Below are positions 34,650 to 45,319 of a DNA stretch of 64,000 nucleotides, piece after piece (position 1 is the stretch's first letter; each line of letters begins with the position of its first letter). The notes beneath the pieces were generated by a model. That model was not told the DNA's origin. It did not search any database and saw nothing but the letters and a program-made list of their open reading frames with translations. Source of the DNA: Sipunculus nudus (lineage: Eukaryota; Annelida; Sipuncula; Golfingiida; Sipunculidae); contig CM049307.1 in assembly GCA_026874595.1 (NCBI GenBank), forward strand, positions 34,266,862 to 34,330,861. Reading direction: 5' to 3'. Made by a program: the position numbers and the translations under genes.

Positions 34650-35392
34650 TGTATAACCAAGTCAGGTCATGTTAAATGGAAGCCTCACATAATAATAAGA
34701 CAGGGTCAGGGAAACGTAGTTAGTAATATTTGATAATGTTGTGTTTATTTTTATCATTGCTTTCGTTGACCAGTAGATTTTTTTGTTGATGTATCAAGTA
34801 ATTAAACTGAACATAAATTATAATAACTGTACTGTGGTTAGTTGTGATTAGCTGACGGAGGCTTAGCAGGTGATATCCATGTAGAGAAGTCTGTCAAATA
34901 TTCGTTGACGAGAACTTTACCGAAGTTTTTCGCGGCAGGTACAAGTATATATAGAGGCCGGATCTGAGGCCGCGGGAGAGCGTCAGTCTATACGTCTGAG
35001 CAGCTTGACTTGTTGTGGATGTTAGTCAGAGTCAGTCAGGAGAGAGACAGTCAAGAAGCCTTCTAACCAGATAAGACGTGGTGTGTAGATTTGCACCAGA
35101 CGGCATGTGTTGTCAAATACCGCGTTCAAACGAGTTCTTTTATTTAGCCGAGAAGGGCTTTGGAAGTCTTGTGGACCGTGTTTTGTGAAGTAAGAGCCAA
35201 TTAGCGGCGGGCGAAAGCAATCAACTGTTGAAGACTTGTATTGTGTATTTCGAGCCAGTCAACGGCGCTGAAAGCCTATTGTTAGATGTTACCGGAATAA
35301 ACCTGTGTTTTATTACCCCTAGACAAGTGTGATTATTTGGACTTTAGCATGAAAGTTCCCGGTCAATTTATGTTCGCTGCGTGTGTAGGTTG
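34650..35392 (+). mobile_element. Solo-LTR-like insertion inside DR2 copy A
   Basis: Absent from the matching site in copy B (48054-48070), so it inserted after duplication. It begins TGTATAACC, has a TATATATA box (34946-34953), a purine-rich leader-like region and a poly-A signal AATAAA (35296-35301). The direct repeat ACAAA flanks it at 34645-34649 and 35393-35397. With that duplication it ends GTAGGTTG; read three bases further it would end GGTTGACA, mirroring the TGTATAACC start as LTRs usually do, so the exact boundary is uncertain. No primer-binding site or gag/pol relic is adjacent, so a solo LTR is the best reading. Confidence 0.6.
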
Positions 35393-36393
35393 ACAAAGGT
35401 TTACCTGCTTCCGTTCTGATCTAGCCTTCGAAATTTGGTACACGTATCGGCGGTATGCTCTCTAGGGCAATTTTGTTTTATTTTGCGGGATAAAGCCCTA
35501 ATTATTAATAATTTTAATATATCCCCAAAAGGTGCCCCTATTTCTTTTGTGCTTTAAGGTCCTCCATGGCTTTCACGTTTTTCAGGAGGCGCCTTTGGAA
35601 TTTTCCTACGTTTCGAGCTCACTGGCCACAGAGCGTATTATGCAATTCGCGATCACAGGCCACTCTAATCTCCATTGATCGAAATGCTTCAACAGGAAGT
35701 AAAGCCTTTTTAATTCAAAACAAAGACCTCATGGCTTCGCTTTCAATGCGAGCGCTTTACGACCATTCACACCACCACCGTTTGATTTTTTATGGGTTTA
35801 CAGGTATACTGATTTCTATACATTCATAAATACCTTTTCATTATAACTATGGTTTCAATAGTTCATCTAATTTATGATTTGTTTGAATAAAAGGCTGTTC
35901 AAAGTCACACATTTCGGGGGGTGGGGGGTGGGGTGCACACATATTTTTTTATGGTCCGCCATCTCCAGGGACTTGGAAACATAAAAATATATATGTAAAT
36001 CTTTATAAAGGGATTCTATTATCAAATTGGTTTCTGCGACGCGAGTTCGGAATCTCTAGACCCCTCGCTGTTTTGGTGCAGTATGCTGTATTTCTCCTAT
36101 ATGCAGAGGTTACATTGGTCCGGGGTGCGTTTCATTGTGTTAGAGCAAAAGCGACAAGTCGATAGTCCTACTAAACAGGCCAAGTGAATTAATTTCGAAA
36201 CGCCGACACCTGAAACTATCAAACCATGTAAAAAGTTATAGCTGGGTTCCAAACAAGCGTCAGGTTATATGATGATTGCCCGGGTGCAACGGCATGAAAC
36301 ATCGAGTAATAACACGATGCTCCAGCGTGCTTTAACGTTTCGTGAATCTGCTCTGCCTTAGCTGTATCGAGCACTATACTGCAAATACTGGAA

Positions 36394-36395
<2 letters not shown>

Positions 36396-36449
<54 letters not shown>
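36396..36449. repeat. (TA)n microsatellite
   Basis: About 27 TA units, immediately left of the CAGTGGCGTAA element. Confidence 0.98.
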
Positions 36450-36451
<2 letters not shown>

Positions 36452-36452
<1 letters not shown>

Positions 36453-36737
36453 AGTGGCGTAAACAGTGTGGTGGCCGGGGTAGCTTCCCCCCCCCCCCCC
36501 ACCCCGGACCACCTTAAACGGGAAGGGTGAAAAAATTGGGAAGGGGGAAAAAAGGAAGGAAAGGGGGAAGAGGGAAGAAGGGACAGGGAAGGAAGAACAA
36601 AAGGGGAAGAAAAGGAAAGAAAAGGAAAAGAAAAAGGAGAAAAGGGAAGGATAAAGAAAAAAAGATGTACAGAAACGGGAACGTCTTGAGTCTTGCCCCC
36701 CCCCCTCCCCGGACGGTCAGGACTGGTTACGCCCCTG
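36452..36737. mobile_element. MITE with CAGTGGCGTAA ends and homopurine core
   Basis: Left end CAGTGGCGTAA; right end, reverse-complemented, CAGGGGCGTAA. It lies within a TA tract (TATATAAA to the left, TATATATA to the right), which is compatible with an 8-bp target duplication but uninformative. The interior holds pairable G- and C-runs near both ends and a homopurine stretch (36509-36665) of GGGAAG, GGGGAAAAAA and AAGGAAAGAAAA motifs. The frames across it translate this low-complexity DNA and are not genes. Confidence 0.65.
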
Positions 36738-36756
36738 TATATATATATATATATAT
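36738..36756. repeat. (TA)n microsatellite, right of MITE
   Basis: About nine TA units, probably the other half of the tract interrupted by the MITE. Confidence 0.9.
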
Positions 36757-37145
36757 GACATTCTCAAAGATGCAGAACAGTACCTTCCAAACTGTGGGGC
36801 TGTGTCCCCTCTATTTTCAAATCCTTGATACGCCACTTCAATGATGAAGTCGTGCCCATGTTGTTTATCGAAAGAAAAAAAAACATTCTCTCGCAAAATT
36901 CGTCTACTCAGTATATGCCTCACGTGTGCTTCTTTGTTTGATTTCTTAAATAGCATTATTTTCCATTCTTTGCCGCATGTTTTTATGGGAGGGGGTTTCC
37001 TGGAGAATCCTAGCACAAGTGATCTTCATATAATGAACAAAACTCCCTGGAAAATGCAGGATAAAAATATGCGACATTCAGTCCCTACCAGCTTATAACA
37101 AAAATATTTATCAGACAGAACCGTCGATGAAGTTTACTAGAAGAC

Positions 37146-38561
37146 TTTTATCTAGTTTGGTTATATATGTTAGAATGTTTTCCCCCGGCAGCATCAATGT
37201 ATATTGAGCATAAGCTCGGACATGGCCACCAAATTATATTATATAACGAAACCTATAAAAATCCAGTCTTGATTCGAACTTAGTTCTTGTTCATAAAAGC
37301 ACAATGTTAAATTGCACTGAAGTATTTTTGTCGTTTTCATGTTACGCCATTCTCAGCCAGCCGGCTTCACTAGATGACATACGATTTTAAACCTTTTGTT
37401 TCTTCCCGTCTTCTTCTGTAGCTGTGAAATCAACATCCTTGAGACGTCATCGCTATCCTTGAAAATTCAATCTGTGCTCTGCTGTCATTTTGTATTTGAC
37501 TGATATTATCTTAACATCAAAGAATTTTTTCAACATCCCTTTGCACTAATGATAGGTTTAAAGCAATGGATATGAATTGAACTAATTAATTGATAACACG
37601 GGACTCTTATCACACTGTGTGCGGCTTTTAACTTTGTTCTATAGCTTTTGTCTAAATTTCTTACAGAATTTTGCAAACATTTTTTTTAAACTTCCGTCAA
37701 GTTGGATTCAACATTCTTTAAGACAGCAATAACATCAAAACAACTTCATTATTGTCACAAGGAAACTTATTAATTGATGATAAGGTAATCTGAGGACTTT
37801 TTGTTCTGTACATATTTATAAATATTTGAGATATGTATGGTAATCATAAATAAATAATTCGTGGAAACATTACCTTAGACAGGAATAAATTGATAGCTGG
37901 CTCTATGTAGACTGAGGGATGTATTTCGGGTGCTAAATTTTCATATTTGGTCAAGTATAAATCATATAGCAAATATGCAAATTATTAAGTTCCTTGCATG
38001 TTTATGTATGTGGTGTTATTTACGAACTTCCCCAGAATATCTTTGTTTGTCTCTCTATATATGATTTTTAAAAGAATTTTAATAACATTAAATTTTGTGG
38101 AGAGTGGCCCATGGGCCAATTAACATTTGATTAAATATTTATGGTTAGTGTTAAATCGGGTAGATCGGAATATTGATTCAGATTTTAGCTGCGATATGCT
38201 CCCTTTGAGTGCTTAATGAGTCTGATTATTTTGGTCTATACATGTCAATTATAATATAGATTAAGACACATTTTGATGTACAGCACCATTACCAGGGACC
38301 TTTGTACAATAGCACGCCCAGTATCTCTACGATTATCTGTCCATAAATAAGTAAAAGTAGATTTCACCAGTGCAATACTTAGAATGTTTCTCAATAAATC
38401 CAAAGGAGTTTCAAATTATTTTTCGAGGATGATATCATAGCGCCACCGGCTTGTTATCAACTGATTGTGTTATAAGGCAGAAAGCAGTTAGTAACTCTGA
38501 ATCAGGGCATCCATCTCCGGATTCCTACCGGTATGTTACTGGGTTGGCTGTTTTGTAAATT
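37146..38561. other. No gene recognised
   Basis: AT-rich; no relic, tandem or inverted repeat identified. Confidence 0.4.
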
Positions 38562-38617
38562 TATATATATATATATATATACATATGTATATGAGAGAGA
38601 GAAAGAGAGAGAGAAAG
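38562..38617. repeat. (TA)n and (GA)n microsatellites
   Basis: TA units at 38562-38580, a short ACATATGTATAT link, then GAGAGA at 38593-38617. Confidence 0.93.
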
Positions 38618-38938
38618 AATTTTTAAAAATTTATAATATTTAAACAGGACATTTAGAGACTTTTTTCCACAAAAAATATGTGGGTTTTCTGGTCCACAAA
38701 CACTGTTCTCTTACATGTCTTAACTTAAAGCAGCTAAACATTGAGGGGTTCAATATTTTTAGTACATGTGTTTATATATTTCCCCAAATTAAGAATATAA
38801 ACTTTCAATTGTTTGCAGCCTGTTGATGTTATGATCAAAATGCCATTCCACATTTATAACTTACAAAATATAATTCAAATGTTATGCTCGGGGTAAAATA
38901 ATAAATATTGAAGTCTTATATTAAAGCTTGCATTTTAT

Positions 38939-39015
38939 CCGGCTTTTGTGGTCTTGGCAGCGCACAGGACTCGGACACCAGAGCACAGATCGTGAGTTCG
39001 AGTAGAGAAGCCATT
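38939..39015 (+). mobile_element. tRNA-like SINE head (diverged)
   Basis: CGGCTT (38940-38945) and GAAGCC (39007-39012) can form an acceptor-like stem. CACAGGACTC and the B-box-like GTGAGTTCGAGT (38992-39003) align with the head at 41935-42004. It is not a functional tRNA: stems are imperfect. It lies just upstream of the LINE-A fragment. Confidence 0.5.
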
Positions 39016-39119
39016 GGATTTTTTGCACGGTCGACTCTTTCTATTAAATCTGATTTGGTATGTCCCCACAGTTCACATCTATACATTATATTGGCACTAC
39101 AGTGCTATCAAATAGCATA

Positions 39120-39590
39120 AAAACTTGGTTTATTGTTAGATTGTTCTGCTGATTTAAGTTCTTGATTTCTTGAACTGCCTTTACTGCCTGCAGAACTTGT
39201 TGCTCTGTCCCATGCCATGACAATATAGAAGTAAAGGTAATGCCTAAATATCAACACTAAAAAAAACAAGATTTACTGGTTTACCTTTAAAATACTATTT
39301 TTTTTTTTGTTTTCTTAATAAAACCGCATCTCATTAAAACAATGATTTTGGTTTTGTGTAGATTTATTTTTATGCCATATCTGCAACAAAAATTGTAACT
39401 GATTAATTTGTTTTGTAGTCTTCCTACTGTACCTCCAAAATTTACAATGTAAATTACAATGTAAGTACACCCCCCCCCCCCCCCCGCTCTGTGCAAACTG
39501 AACAAATAATCTGTTATTCCAGTCATATTTTACTTCATTTTTGAGTACATTGATTTTAAAAGTGTAAGTATTCACTAAATTCAAGGAATC
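39120..39590 (-). pseudogene. LINE-A fragment lacking the catalytic core
   Basis: Reading on the minus strand, KINVLKNEVKYDWNN (about 39500-39560) corresponds to KIINVIKSMYSKMQS of the 5'-end copy. A C-run of 16 (39470-39485, a G-run on this strand) follows. The match then resumes with VNFGGTVGRLQNKL and YGIKINLHKTKIIV (about 39340-39450), YLGITFTSILSWHGTEQQ (about 39200-39255) and VKAVQEIKNLNQQNN. The RQGC block and the FADD catalytic box are missing and the G-run sits in their place. It is the same family as LINE-A at the window start, but older. Confidence 0.75.
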
Positions 39591-39591
39591 A

Positions 39592-40080
39592 AAGGGCTTG
39601 CCAAGGACCTCCCTGAATTCTACAACAGTTATTATAAGTTTTGTATCCTATGTTACTGTCTGGATGCTCAGAGTCATGTTCTGCCTGTAGCTCGCAGGAT
39701 ATTGGGCAAATTGAGCTATTTCCAGATTTCCAATGGGATATGCCAAGAATAGTACAATACAGGTCACAGTGACTTTATTTCATATTTCAACGGACATTTG
39801 CCCATGGTTTCCCTAAATTTGACATATGAAGATTCTAGGCCTAACAGTTACAATTTGTGCCCCGCCTTACCGTCTGGGTGCTCAAATCATGTTTTTTGCC
39901 CATAGCTCGCAGAATACAAATTAGCATGACCTTATTTCAGGTGTTCAAGGAGATTTGCCAAGGACCTCCTTGGTTGTTATGTTAGAACTTTCAGGGTCAA
40001 ACTGTTACGAATTGTGCTCTGTTCACGTCCAGATGACGAACAAACGGTGATTGCTATAGCTCAGATGACTAAGAGTCAGC
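39592..40080 (+). repeat. SAT155 array, ~3 units with shared 3' terminus
   Basis: Units carry GCCAAGGACCTCCCTGAATT, GAAGATTCTAGGCCTAACAG, ACAATTTGTGCCCCG, TCTGGGTGCTCAAATCATG and CATGACCTTATTTCAGG. The block closes with GGTGATTGCTATAGCTCAGA and a GAGTCAGCTAAAAATGA tail; the large array at 54.4-56.7 kb closes with the corresponding GGTGATAGATATAGGTCAGA and CAGCTGAGCAAAAATGA. A common terminus suggests that the arrays moved as elements. Confidence 0.8.
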
Positions 40081-41316
40081 TAAAAATGACCCCCCCCCCC
40101 ACCCAAAAAAAGAGCAAATTGTCTCACCTGCTGCGTATTAATTTATAAATTATCTCAAGGCATGCTATTCCTAGTATACAGTATGTGCAACAAATTATTC
40201 ATCTGTCACAGGCGTAATGTTGTGAAATCTTTAAATATGAAAAAAGGTTATCTTCGTTATAGTAGCTCCATCTGTCGTCTTTGGGATAAAACTTAACTGG
40301 TATTCAAGTGCAAAATAGTGAATGGGAAGGATAAGCTAGTTAGTAGAACTTGAGAAGGATGAACATATTTCCTCATATATAAGTGAACATTGATGGCCCG
40401 TTACTAAGTAACCCCCCTCGCATATTTCCAGCCTTTAGCATCACACCCGACCGCATGCAGTTAAATCTTTAGATGAACTTAGTCATCTGCCAAAATGAGT
40501 AGTACCTTCCTGTAATAAGTTCGTATTGCTGAATACAAAAGTTTCAAAGCAAAAAATCCCGGCTTGCAGCTCAGTATCCATATAGTATGATACATTCAGC
40601 CTGATTGGTTCTTTTCAATGTATCAAGACCGCATGGCCGAATTGAAAGTACGACATTGTGCCTGCATGTTAACTTGTAACAATGAAAGGAAGATGAAGAG
40701 TTTCTCATGAATCAAAATTAATGGATTTCTTACTGCTGGTCATCATCTTGATTTATGGTGGTAGTTCAAGACGGTATATTTTTTTTCGCCACTGATTGCG
40801 CCCGATGACAGTTTATTTATACTGTGTAAAGGCATGCGGAAATAGTTTCAGAACGTAATCATCGCATATACTGTTATATCTTAGAAGAGAAAACTGTATT
40901 GATGTATAACTAATAAGCCAAGTAAAAAATCAGCTCGAGGAATGGAGCTCCATTCCAATTCCGTAGAATGGTGGCAGTGTTTCCAGGTATATTTAATGAC
41001 CTTTTCACATACCAGGTATATTTCGCTCTAAAACAATTTGCTTACACCTGCACACATGTGAAGACAAAGCATGCACAAGGCGTGACCAGTACCATACACA
41101 AAAACGTAGTACGTATACGCAACCTTGTATCCGTACCGCGCAACTTCAAATTGTTAGTTTCCCTGTCTGGGGAGTGGTCACTCATACTCAAAATCGAACA
41201 TCTTGTCAAGCAACCTTGTAATAAACAGGTACAAATGGACTGTGTTTACTCACACACAATCCCATAACAAAGTGTAAAAGGGTGAACTGTTGACAGCTAA
41301 TCGGTTGGTCGGGAGG
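40081..41316. other. No gene recognised
   Basis: A C-run at 40089-40099. A 99-codon plus frame at 40968-41267 has no motif I recognise. Confidence 0.35.
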
Positions 41317-41321
41317 GTTTT

Positions 41322-41525
41322 CAGAAGCGGATCTAGGGGGGGGGGGGGTCCAGGGGGTCCGGACCCTCTCCCCTATTTCATCAGATACAACGTTTTTTAA
41401 GGGCTTTAGACAAAATTTTGCTGCCTGGTCCCCCCTTTTTCGGACCTGAGGACCTTTTTTTAGGGTTTTCATTTGTCCTCCTGGGTTGGACCCCCCCCTT
41501 TTCCTAAATTGTGGACCCGTCCCTG
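41322..41525 (+). mobile_element. TIR DNA transposon (CAGGGGCGGATCC family), 204 bp, 5-bp TSD
   Basis: Left end CAGAAGCGGATCTAGG; right end, reverse-complemented, CAGGGACGGGTCCA. Exact 5-bp duplication GTTTT (41317-41321 and 41526-41530). The interior (TTTTTTAAGGGCTTTAGAC, GGGTTTTCATTTGTCCTCC, GGGTTGGACCCCC) matches the reverse complement of 13869-14071. No coding capacity; the 116-codon minus frame over it is repeat-derived. Confidence 0.87.
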
Positions 41526-41530
41526 GTTTT

Positions 41531-41934
41531 GCTAGGAAACTATTGAGCTCCCTCAAAAAGCGTGAGGTTTATTACACAAATTATTGCAAATGTTTATGTC
41601 CCTTGTAAGTGTGTTTGCTCAGAACATTTACATTCAAATGACACTTATTCTAGACGTTACACGTTATAAAAAAAGAAATTATTGAGTATATATTGTATAC
41701 ATTTTAACAAGTAAGAATATACAATAGAAGTACATTATAAAGTCACATGAGGCAATATTTTTTTCTCTCTCTGTCTCTCTCTCTTACCTTCCTCTGAAAT
41801 AGCATCTTATATAATATAAATCAATATATTATATTTGATAATCACTATACTGCGAATTTAACGCTATATTTTCATACAATTTAATTATATGTATATTTAT
41901 ATATATATATATATGTTATATATTTTATGTTGAA
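41531..41934. other. No gene recognised
   Basis: AT-rich with a short CT-rich tract (41764-41783) and a TA tract near 41897-41913. Confidence 0.4.
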
Positions 41935-42240
41935 CCGGCTTCTCAGGCTCAGGGGTAAAGCACAGGACTCAAAGCCGGGAGATCGTGTGTTCGAATCTAA
42001 GCCGAGGCGGTAAAATTTTTAACGTTCGGCCCTTACCCAGGGTGAGCGCTCTGCAGGCTTAATGGGAAGGCCGTACTCAACGGCTGCGTTTTACTTACAA
42101 ACGAGTGCGCCTTGCGGAGGTTCCTCGAGGGTATGACCCAGCTAGCTATGGGGACTATTACGCACCCAGGGCCCGCTGGTGCAGTAGTCACCGGGCCTGG
42201 TTGACACCAGGATATAAAATGAGAGATAGTGTGTGATACT
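41935..42240 (+). mobile_element. tRNA-derived SINE
   Basis: The head has an acceptor-like stem CGGCTT (41936-41941) with AAGCCG (41999-42004), an A-box-like CAGGCTCAGGGGTAAAGC, CACAGGACTC, and a B-box TGTTCGAATC (41988-41997) close to the pol III consensus. A GC-richer body follows (about 42005-42230), including GCCCGCTGGTGCAGTAGTCA. The anticodon stem is poorly paired, so it is a SINE head rather than a tRNA gene. The 3' end is uncertain. Confidence 0.65.
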
Positions 42241-42289
42241 GCCCTGTTACGTAGTCCGAAACCGGAAAGGAATTCTGCAGATGTACATA

Positions 42290-42499
42290 TACGTAGTTAG
42301 ACTGGCCCAGTCAATGAAATGGCTCTGACAGAGATATCAAACGGCTCTCTATGTGTCGCACTTAGTGTCGGTACTGCTACCAAGCGGCAACAATTTGGGC
42401 CGTACCGGACAGTCAGCGCCACACTTCACCGCCTCGCTGAATTTAGGTCTTTCCCAGTGACTCATTTTTTTTAAAACAACATCAGTAACCGCCTATTGT

Positions 42500-42568
<69 letters not shown>

Positions 42569-43275
42569 CCATTTTATCAAGTCTTAATATGTTTAGGTCC
42601 TCGGCTATCTGAGTACGGCCAGATTTTTAACACTTTGTAAAACTCTCAGCCTCAGTGAGTCAGGGTGTCACTATTTATCAGGCTTAACGCAGCAGGCAGG
42701 TTTTAAAATTTGTCTCCAGCTCTGCCAATCCGCGTGAAATATTCAGGTCCATACGCGATGAATTGTTATTCATGTACCGGCTGACAGAAACGATCACGAC
42801 GTTCAGCGTGTTTGCTACTAAACAGTGGAAAACTTTCATGTGTAACTTGAACACTAAAAAATACACAGTACAAAATCGATGCGACATTGTCTACAATACA
42901 CTTGAATTTGCCCATGGACCGTATTTTCCAACAGCAGAGATATATCCATGGACGAAGGTGCATGATTTCAGTGCGAATGTTACCAAGCGGGTTGAGCTGT
43001 CTATTGCCTATGGGACGCTGTTAGCCTTTTCATAGCAACGATGCCATTCACAGGAGGCCAGGCGGCCTGATATGCTAATGCGAGGGAATCGTCAGGAGCC
43101 TTGTGAAGCCCTAATATGCAAATATCAGGGATTCTCCATACGGACTTTACAGGGCTTTAGTGATAAGAGCTAGAACTGAGTTACGTCGCATCTATCGGTA
43201 CATGGAATCACGTTTCATTTGAAGCATTTTAGCAGTAAATGTCAATACACTAAAGCCGAGGCAGGGCTAACACGT
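42290..43275 (+). repeat. Dispersed repeat DR3, copy 1 (interrupted by TA tract)
   Basis: AGACTGGCCCAGTCAATGAAATGG near 42299 and GGAATCACGTTTCATTT near 43203 have counterparts at about 58109 and 58290 in the same order. Between them this copy holds (TA)n at 42503-42567 and about 600 bp of unmatched sequence. Open frames at 42684-43035 on both strands have no recognised motif. Confidence 0.5.
42503..42567. repeat. (TA)n microsatellite
   Basis: About 32 TA units, the longest in the window. Confidence 0.98.
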
Positions 43276-43436
43276 AGTTGGGCCAATTGCACTTAATCTG
43301 TACATGACAATGTCTGAGGTTAGTCATGCAGTTCATAATTAAGAATAGCATAAAAGGATGCAGACAGTATCATCCATCACTTTTTAGTTGACAGAAAAGA
43401 TGTTTTTATCCACTTGCAGCAAATTATGGGCCATTT

Positions 43437-44402
43437 TGTCCCACCCGTAACAAGTCCACAGTAAAACCCATACATTTTATAACCATGCAGACCTTAATAA
43501 TCAGCTGTATATCAGCTGTATACATGCTGCTGAATGAATTTAAAAATTGTAGTGGATTGCATTTTGGGTTACATTGACCAGAATAGAAGTGAGATTAATA
43601 TTTCATATGTGTGTGGGGTACATGGAACTCGAACAAATCAGAATCAAGTGTTTCATCCAAAAAGGTTGATATCATCAATTATAACTGTCCCACCCGTAAC
43701 AGTGTATTAGCACTATATGAAATCACAGACAGGATAAACCTTTAACCTTTCTGCAAAAACAAGCACAAACCTAACTGTAGTGTCATGCCTAACTTGTTTG
43801 CCTGTCCTCTGATTTTATTATACAGGATATCAAAGATACATCTTTTGTCCCACCCGTAACGTGTCCCTCCCATAACATGTGCCACCCGTAACAAGGCAAA
43901 GACTATTGCTTGCTGCAGATTAAATATGATTCATCAACTCCTTTCATGTTAACATCGATGGTATTTTCTTCGACTCAACTAGGTTTGTGACTTTTTTTAT
44001 TGTCTTATTCATGTATACATTTGATATTATGTTTATATTAATTAAAATTGTATTTCTATCAAATTTGTCTCACCCGTAACGCTTTTTATCTAAACATATT
44101 TAATACAAAGACCATTGAGCTGATTTTATTCTACATATCAGGTGTCTCATTGCCCCAGGTGCATGCAAGTTGAAAAAAGTTCCCATCAAGTAAAACCTAG
44201 CACCAGCAAGGTGGAACATTGTGTGTTATACGGTTAGGACAGATTATGATGACTTTGTAATATTGATTTATCATTGTCTAACCACAGAGGAACGTGGGAG
44301 CTGGGAGATGTCTGAGATAATTATATCAGAATATATAAATGTATAAAAGATAAATAATCAAGATTTCTTTTACAATAAATTTTTGTGTCACGGGCGGGAC
44401 AT
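43437..44402 (+). repeat. Block punctuated by TGTCCCACCCGTAACA
   Basis: The 16-mer or a one/two-base variant occurs at 43437, 43686, 43846, 43862, 43879 and 44065, and a diverged inverted copy (rc GTCCCGCCCGTGACAC) at about 44385-44400. The spacers of about 16 to 320 bp are unrelated AT-rich DNA, so this is not a simple tandem array. Conserved short motifs in variable spacers could be a protein-binding site or insertion target, or remnants of one decayed longer repeat. Confidence 0.75.
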
Positions 44403-44777
44403 AAATGTACAGAAATATCGCAATTTGTCCAAATTAGTTAGCAAGATTCACATTTATTTATGTATGGTGCTGGCGTAGATATCCATCAATGCAAGAAGAC
44501 TGTAACGATAATAGATCTATATCAATGAGTTTACATTACAAAGAAGACTACAAAATGAAAGCGCACACGTCCACCTGTAATTACAAATGAAGACTACAAA
44601 GTAAAATTAAACACGCCCACCTGTAGCTTTGATATTCACAGAGTAAACGTAAACAACTATCAGACACGGCCGATTGTTAAGAGGATGTTGGTGGGGGTAA
44701 TGAGCTTACAGAAACTCAACTAATAACCACGCGCTCAGCACAACAACACCACAGGGCAAAACTCGAATGGTATGTCG

Positions 44778-45319
44778 CAGTGATGTGGTCGAGTCCACAC
44801 CATCAGTGACCAAGTGCTAGTCAAAGTCCAGGCCACTCGAGTCCAAGTCCGAGTCCAGACTACTCGAGTCCAAGTCTGAGTCCGCCTTCTTCGAATCATT
44901 TGGAACCCTAGTCAAATCCGAGTCCAGTACTAATATTCTTATTAAAAGAAATTTATAAGGAAACTTGCGATAAACATTGAAATTTTATTTTAGTTTACAA
45001 GTGTCAATTACATGAAATTTCAGTTAAGTTTAGCCCCCGATGTATGTTTAGTCTTACTTGTTTTAATTTACTATAAGTAGTTCACCCATGTGTGCAATCG
45101 CTGTATAGTTTATGTGACAGTTTTCTTTTCGACTGGACTCGAGACGGACTCGGCCTGATTTCTCGAGTCCTTACATCCGGGTCCGAGTACAAGTCCGAGT
45201 CCAAGTTTGAATCCAAGTCCTTAAAAAGGTGCATGGACTCGAGTCAAAATCTGAGTCCTTAAAAAGTGGACTTGAGTGCGGACTGGAGTTGAAGTCCGGA
45301 CTGGAGTCCTACATCACTG
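44778..45319. mobile_element. hAT-like non-autonomous element, GAGTCC-rich
   Basis: Left end CAGTGATGTGG; right end, reverse-complemented, CAGTGATGTAGGACTCCAGT. The 8-bp flanks GTATGTCG (44770-44777) and GTCTGTTG (45320-45327) match at six of eight positions. Subterminal DNA is made of GAGTCC/GGACTC and palindromic ACTCGAGT motifs (about 44800-44890 and 45130-45305) around an AT-rich centre. CAGTG ends with an 8-bp duplication are the usual hAT pattern; no transposase is present. Confidence 0.65.

Larger units (their letters stand above)
34596..37145 (+). repeat. DR2, copy A, 3' segment (with nested insertions)
   Basis: Collinear with 48028-49195 in three blocks: TCTATATAATTAATACGCAGTTGGG (34605-34629) against 48030-48054; about 35398-35700 against 48066-48395 (TTTATTTTGC, TATATCCCC-AAAG-TG, TTTCTTTTGTGCTT, CAGGAGGCGCCTT); and 36836-37140 against 48893-49195 (ATTTCTTRAATAGCAT, TTTCCTGGA-AAT-CTAG). 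The extra length of copy A is a 743-bp LTR-like insertion at 34650, a MITE at 36452 with TA tracts, and other unmatched sequence. Confidence 0.75.

Noticed and set aside
36527-36844. 105-codon Lys/Arg/Gly-rich frame
   Set aside because: Translation of the homopurine tract and C-runs of the MITE; low complexity.
41935-42010. Candidate functional tRNA gene
   Set aside because: Acceptor stem and B-box are good, but the anticodon stem is poorly paired, a SINE-like body follows, and a diverged copy exists at 38.9 kb.
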